Below the pieces are notes generated by a model, which saw nothing but the letters and a program-made list of their open reading frames with translations, was not told where the DNA came from and searched no databases. Positions 9,041 through 11,904 of a stretch of 11,904 bases of DNA are shown here, piece after piece. The first letter of the stretch is position 1; each line of letters begins with the position of its first letter. Made by a program: the position numbers and the translations under genes. Location: NCBI GenBank assembly GCA_038259455.1, contig JBBSOT010000124.1, forward strand, positions 1 through 11,904, in the 5' to 3' direction. Origin of the DNA: CAMYMG01 sp038259455. Lineage in GTDB: Bacteria > Pseudomonadota > Alphaproteobacteria > Rhizobiales > Rhizobiaceae.

Positions 9041-9151
9041 GACATCGACGCCATCGTCCGGAACCTCAACGCGATCCCGAGAAAATGCCTCGGCTTCAAG
9101 ACAGCAATCGGGGCCTTCGTCTCTCAACTGGGTGCCGCGCTTGAAAAGTGA
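9041..9151 (+). mobile_element. IS30-family transposase, C-terminal fragment
   Basis: The frame ending in TGA at 9149-9151 encodes DIDAIVRNLNAIPRKCLGFK and then an alpha-helical tail ending LGAALEK. The N-x-x-PRKCLGF-x-T-P segment is the hallmark of IS30-type transposase C-termini (usually LN..PRK.LG..TP.E.F). Only about 37 residues remain; the DDE core and inverted repeats are not seen here. It overlaps the 3' end of the GntR gene on the other strand. Confidence 0.68.
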
Positions 9152-9816
9152 ATCCAGCTGATCTGATCTCGGAGATAGAGATCGCGAGACGGCAGGATAT
9201 GTTGCCGGCAAAGTAGCGCCAGTTGTTGTCGGTCGCAGGCCCGTGCAGCGTCGATCATTTGGCGGTGCTCCTGTACGGCAAGCTTGAGCAAATCGGGGTC
9301 ACCGATCCGATACGATCGGATGGCATTCGTGGCTGAAGCCATGCGTTGGATAGTCTCTGCCAGGAACGGGTTTCCGCATTGGTCAAACAACATGTTGTGA
9401 AACCTGTTGTTCTGCTCGATGACAAGTGCCAGTTCGCCTTTGGCCCACGCTGCTTCATGCGCGTTGGAGATCTTGACAAGCTCCGCAACGACTTCGTCTG
9501 AAAGCGGTAGTGCCATACGGGATACGGCCAATTGATGTAAATCGTCCCGGAATTCGTAGAGGGCTTCTACCTCTTCGCGGGAGAACTCTCGAACTCGCGC
9601 TCCCTTGTTCTGGCGCCTCTCAATCAGACCGCGTCTTTCGAGTTCGGTCAGTGCGCTACGCACAACGTGCCGCTTGGCACCGAATCGCAATATGAGTTCA
9701 TCTTCGATCAGCCGTTCGCGTGGGCGTATCCGTCCCAGAACCAAATCGAGTTCCAGGTCGTGAACGACCTTATCGAGCGACGGGCCGGCCGAGATTTTGG
9801 ATACGGAGCTGGCCAT
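9124..9816 (-). CDS. GntR-family regulator, FCD-type, of the decayed tetronate-like operon
   Basis: A 230-residue regulator. The winged helix covers about residues 15-80, with LDKVVHDLELDLVLGRIRPRERL, then RFGAKRHVVRSALTELERRGLI and the wing RRQNKGARV. The FCD-type ligand domain follows, with NNRFHNMLF and a late CRQHILPSRD. It is uninterrupted. The ATG (9816-9814) begins three bases after the aldolase pseudogene stop, with GGAG inside that gene's end as ribosome site, so it was the last gene of the minus-strand operon. The last ten or so codons lie antisense to the IS30 fragment, so the native C-terminus was probably replaced or extended. It may still regulate the divergent promoter region near 11135. 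Confidence 0.87.
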   Translation of the reverse strand: MASSVSKISAGPSLDKVVHDLELDLVLGRIRPRERLIEDELILRFGAKRHVVRSALTELERRGLIERRQNKGARVREFSREEVEALYEFRDDLHQLAVSRMALPLSDEVVAELVKISNAHEAAWAKGELALVIEQNNRFHNMLFDQCGNPFLAETIQRMASATNAIRSYRIGDPDLLKLAVQEHRQMIDAARACDRQQLALLCRQHILPSRDLYLRDQISWIHFSSAAPS

Positions 9817-9819
9817 ATG

Positions 9820-10466
9820 TTACAACTCCGGCTTGAAGGTTTCGACCAACACGTCGATCTGTGCACGGCTAAGAAGACGCGGGTTATCGTCTCGTGTTTC
9901 GAGTGCAAGGCGAGCCGTTGCTTCCAGTTCCTCACTGGCGAACACTGCCTGCTCCAAAGTTGCGGCTGCTACAATCGGGCCATGGTTTGCGAGAATGGCA
10001 GCCGAGGTTGTCGGAGGCAGTGCCGATAAAGCTTCTCCGAGTGCCGGGTAGCCGGGTGCAAAATAGGGCACAAGTTTGACATGGCCCAGTTGGATCAAGC
10101 TGTAGGGCGTCATTGGTTGCAGCACGTTGTCAGAGTCGATCCAATCGAGCATCGAAAGCCTGACCGAATGATGCCAGTGAAAGTGGACAACCGCACCGGA
10201 CGCATTGCCACGTAGTCGGTAGAGCGCGCTGTGGGGCGGCATCTCCTTGGTCGGCAGTAAACCCGACAAATGAGTACATTGGGTGCGACAAGGTCCAGTT
10301 CAGCAGGATCAAGAAATCCGAAGCTACTTCCGGTGGGTGTCACCAGATACCGACCATCATCCAGCCGTACAGAAATATTGCCTGTAGAACCATAGCTGAG
10401 ACCTCGTTTGAAAAGGGAGCGTGCGAACACACAAATCTTTTCCCGTCGGCGGCCTTCGGGGCTCAT
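9820..10466 (-). pseudogene. Class II aldolase/adducin-family pseudogene (OtnC/FucA-like), single-base deletion
   Basis: Repairing one base gives about 215 residues, normal for the family. The first frame (from ATG 10466) has YGSTGNISVR and the phosphate-binding PTGSSFG. After a lost base near 10277 the second frame has PTKEM (catalytic-type Glu), the zinc motif VVHFHWHHS and LANHG with the third metal His. Restoring one G in the Asn-Gly-Thr codons around 10277 joins the frames exactly. OtnC-type enzymes decarboxylate or cleave phosphorylated 3-oxo-tetronates to dihydroxyacetone phosphate. Context with the kinase remnant supports that role over fuculose aldolase. No slippery heptamer is visible, so programmed frameshifting is unlikely. 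Confidence 0.85.
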
Positions 10467-10633
10467 GGCGTGATTCTCTCATGCATCTCTACGTGATTTT
10501 GGATAACCCAAGGGCGTACGGTGTCGTCGAAGTTGCGAAAATGGTCGGAAGCCAGACTTCGGGCGAGAAGGCCTGCAATGTCGGTAGCGCCGGTGAAATC
10601 ATCAGCTATCACCCCGATGCGATCTGTCGTCAT
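10463..10633 (-). pseudogene. Four-carbon acid sugar kinase remnant (DUF1537/OtnK-like), N-terminus only
   Basis: From ATG 10633 (ribosome site GAAAGGT about eight bases before) the frame reads MTTDRIGVIADDFTGATDIAG, the classic DUF1537 N-terminus with the GVIADDFTGATD substrate motif. After about residue 26 the similarity ends and only about 30 unrecognised residues follow to a stop at 10463. The family is normally about 420 residues, so more than 350 are missing, including the ATP-binding domain. The stop overlaps the aldolase ATG as ATGA, the junction expected in an intact operon, so an internal deletion is likely. The remnant cannot be an active kinase. Confidence 0.8.
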
Positions 10634-11100
10634 GTGTCGTACCTTTCGCAATGCTTGGAAGTCGGGCCCCAACGCTGCACGAGGCTCGAGCCTTCGGGGA
10701 GATGCCCGTCCATCGAAAGTGGGTCGCTAACGGTGGCAGGATAGATCTGCCCTGATTTTCGGCCTCGGTGCAAGGCAGCTACTGTGCGCCGGACAAGCTG
10801 AGCCAGAGCACCCGGTGCGACAAGAGCGACTGCGGTCAGCTGAATTGAGCAGCCGCCGCCATGACGCCGCTGAATCGCTTCACTGGGGGCCTCGGCGACC
10901 TGCAAGCAGTAAACGAGCGAACAGACAGCTTCTGGCAGTGATCCGACTCTCGAGACGTGATCCAAAGGACACGGTCTACAATTCCAGCGGCTTTTCGAAG
11001 GCGCAGTTTGGGCCGGCATGATGGAAATCAAAGGAGCAGACGCCGACTGTTCTCCATCCTGCCTGAGCGAGTCTTGCATCGCTTGAACCCCAAACCGACC
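10630..11100 (-). pseudogene. Heavily decayed 3-hydroxyisobutyrate-dehydrogenase-like (LtnD/DenD-type) remnant
   Basis: Pieces of an NAD-binding beta-hydroxyacid dehydrogenase can be picked out in different minus-strand frames: TVGLG right after AAAGGAAATTCA (about 11101-11087), then AQAGWRTVGVCSFDFHHA (about 11064-11011), then GSLPEAVCSLVYC (about 10938-10900), and a C-terminal GSSLVQ near 10685. The final frame ends in TGA overlapping the kinase ATG (ATGA, 10633-10630). At about 157 codons it is half the usual 300, so it has both frameshifts and deletions. The family call rests on short motifs and on operon order; it is plausible, not certain. Confidence 0.45.
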
Positions 11101-11123
11101 GTTGAATTTCCTTTGTATAGACT

Positions 11124-11153
11124 ATCCTAAACGCATAATCGTCAGATTATCAA
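11124..11153 (-). promoter_or_regulatory. Predicted promoter of the minus-strand decayed operon
   Basis: On the minus strand TTGATA (11153-11148) and TAGGAT (11129-11124) are separated by 18 nt, upstream of AAAGGAAA and the dehydrogenase remnant. The inverted repeat at 11135-11150 lies mainly in the spacer. Pattern match only. Confidence 0.35.
11135..11150. promoter_or_regulatory. Inverted repeat, candidate operator for the second GntR protein
   Basis: ATAATC (11135-11140) and GATTAT (11145-11150) are perfect repeats around GTCA. It lies between the divergent minus-strand operon and the binding-protein gene at 11221, the same architecture as the 1146-1169 palindrome, also with a 4-nt spacer. 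The repeat is visible; the binding protein is inferred. Confidence 0.5.
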
Positions 11154-11161
11154 TATTTTTA

Positions 11162-11190
11162 TTGACAAAAGTATCTCACCCCACAACAAT
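11162..11190 (+). promoter_or_regulatory. Predicted promoter of the second sugar ABC operon
   Basis: TTGACA (11162-11167), a perfect -35 box, is followed after 17 nt by AACAAT (11185-11190), a weaker -10 box. Transcription would start near 11197, about 24 nt before the ATG at 11221, leaving room for the ribosome site. Confidence 0.5.
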
Positions 11191-11220
11191 GACCCCCGGC
11201 GCAACATCAGGGAGGATGAG

Positions 11221-11904
11221 ATGACGCTTCGAATTTTTGGGGCCGGGATGGCCTTGGCCGTCGGACTAACCACCGTAACGGCAGTGCAGGCCCAGGAACT
11301 GACACTCTGGTCGCATTGGGCGGATCAGGCTGCAAAGGTGGAATTTGTCGAAAGTGCCGCCAAGGCTTTCGAGGCAGCCCATCCTGGTGTCACGATTAAG
11401 ATTAACTGGTACCAGAAAGAGCCGCTTTACGCCGCGCTCAAGACGGCCCTTACCGCAGGGCAGGGTCCCGACATCTTTTATGCGGAAACCAGCCAGACCG
11501 AGTACATGCAGAACGGGTTGGTGATGGACCTCAAAGACAAACTCAACTGGGACAACATTGAGCCTTGGGCAATAGATGTCTGGGGATTCAAGGATGGCGT
11601 CTACGGGTTCCCGCTAGAAGCGTGGACGGTTGAGACCTACGTGAACAACGCGCTTGCGCAAAAGGCTGGAGTCGAAATTCCCGTTGAAGGGCTAACTGGT
11701 CAGGCGTTTGTCGATATAATCAAGAAGGTCGCTGACCAGGGCATCACCCCAATGGCGCAGGGCGTAGGCGACCGGCCTTTCCCGGGCGCGTTCTTGACTG
11801 CAGAAATACTCGTCAGGAAGTTGGGCGTCGCCGATTATGCGAGCTTGCTGAAGGGTGAAGGAGTGAAATGGAACGACCCGAGGGTGCGCGAAGCACTGGA
11901 ATAC
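11221..11904 (+). CDS. ABC transporter extracellular sugar-binding protein, family 1, 3' end off the window
   Basis: 228 codons are open to the right edge; family members are about 410-430 residues, so roughly half is present. The signal peptide has core GAGMALAVGLTTVTA with likely cleavage after VQA (residue 24). The mature start QELTLWSHWADQAAK and FEAAHPGVTIKINWY near residue 57, then TAGQGPDIFYAE near residue 80, are typical of family-1 solute-binding proteins. GGGAGG lies 5 to 10 bases before the ATG. It starts a second sugar importer, divergent from the decayed tetronate-like operon; the permeases are presumably downstream. Its sequence differs clearly from the binding protein at 1909, so it is not a recent duplicate. 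Confidence 0.92.
   Translation, partial: MTLRIFGAGMALAVGLTTVTAVQAQELTLWSHWADQAAKVEFVESAAKAFEAAHPGVTIKINWYQKEPLYAALKTALTAGQGPDIFYAETSQTEYMQNGLVMDLKDKLNWDNIEPWAIDVWGFKDGVYGFPLEAWTVETYVNNALAQKAGVEIPVEGLTGQAFVDIIKKVADQGITPMAQGVGDRPFPGAFLTAEILVRKLGVADYASLLKGEGVKWNDPRVREALEY

Noticed and set aside
10262..10295. Programmed frameshift in the aldolase gene
   Set aside because: No slippery heptamer or downstream structure is visible, and neighbouring operon genes are also broken, so simple decay is more likely.
10630..11079. A 149-codon minus-strand frame as an intact protein
   Set aside because: Its translation mixes dehydrogenase-like segments with nonsense, and better family matches sit in other frames of the same stretch, which points to a frameshifted remnant.

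Overview
The window looks like part of an alphaproteobacterial (probably Rhizobiales) accessory carbohydrate-use region. This rests on the style of the genes: two family-1 sugar ABC systems, FCD-type GntR regulators, a Gfo/Idh/MocA oxidoreductase, a four-carbon acid sugar cassette, and moderate-high GC with dense operons. No rRNA, tRNA or CRISPR is visible and the species cannot be named from the sequence.

Left part (1-7560), intact. A UPF0261/Tm-1-like gene leaves the window on the minus strand. Divergent from it is a plus-strand cluster: GntR/FCD regulator, periplasmic sugar-binding protein, two membrane permeases, a Gfo/Idh/MocA oxidoreductase, a small cupin and a MalK/UgpC-type ATPase. 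Together the transport genes form a complete CUT1-type importer with accessory enzymes for an unidentified sugar or sugar acid. A perfect 24-bp palindrome between the two divergent units is the obvious operator for the GntR protein.

Middle part (7561-9151), decayed. It holds a fragment of an IS3-family transposase, about 400 bp with no recognisable gene, a short-chain dehydrogenase pseudogene with one frameshift and two nonsense codons, and the C-terminal end of an IS30-family transposase.

Right part (9124-11904). On the minus strand lies a decayed four-gene operon: remnants of a 3-hydroxyisobutyrate-dehydrogenase-like gene, a four-carbon acid sugar kinase (DUF1537/OtnK-like), a class II aldolase (OtnC-like) with a single-base deletion, and finally an intact GntR/FCD regulator. 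The order matches tetronate (threonate/erythronate) catabolic operons. ATGA start/stop overlaps between the gene remnants survive. The last codons of the GntR gene run into the IS30 fragment. Divergent from this operon, a second sugar ABC importer begins at 11221 with a binding-protein gene that runs off the right edge. A second inverted repeat with a 4-nt spacer lies in that divergent promoter region.

The main picture is one intact sugar-uptake locus next to a related catabolic locus whose enzymes have died while its regulator and the divergent transporter gene still look intact. No wholly new system is evident. The least understood part is the UPF0261 gene/importer/oxidoreductase/cupin set.
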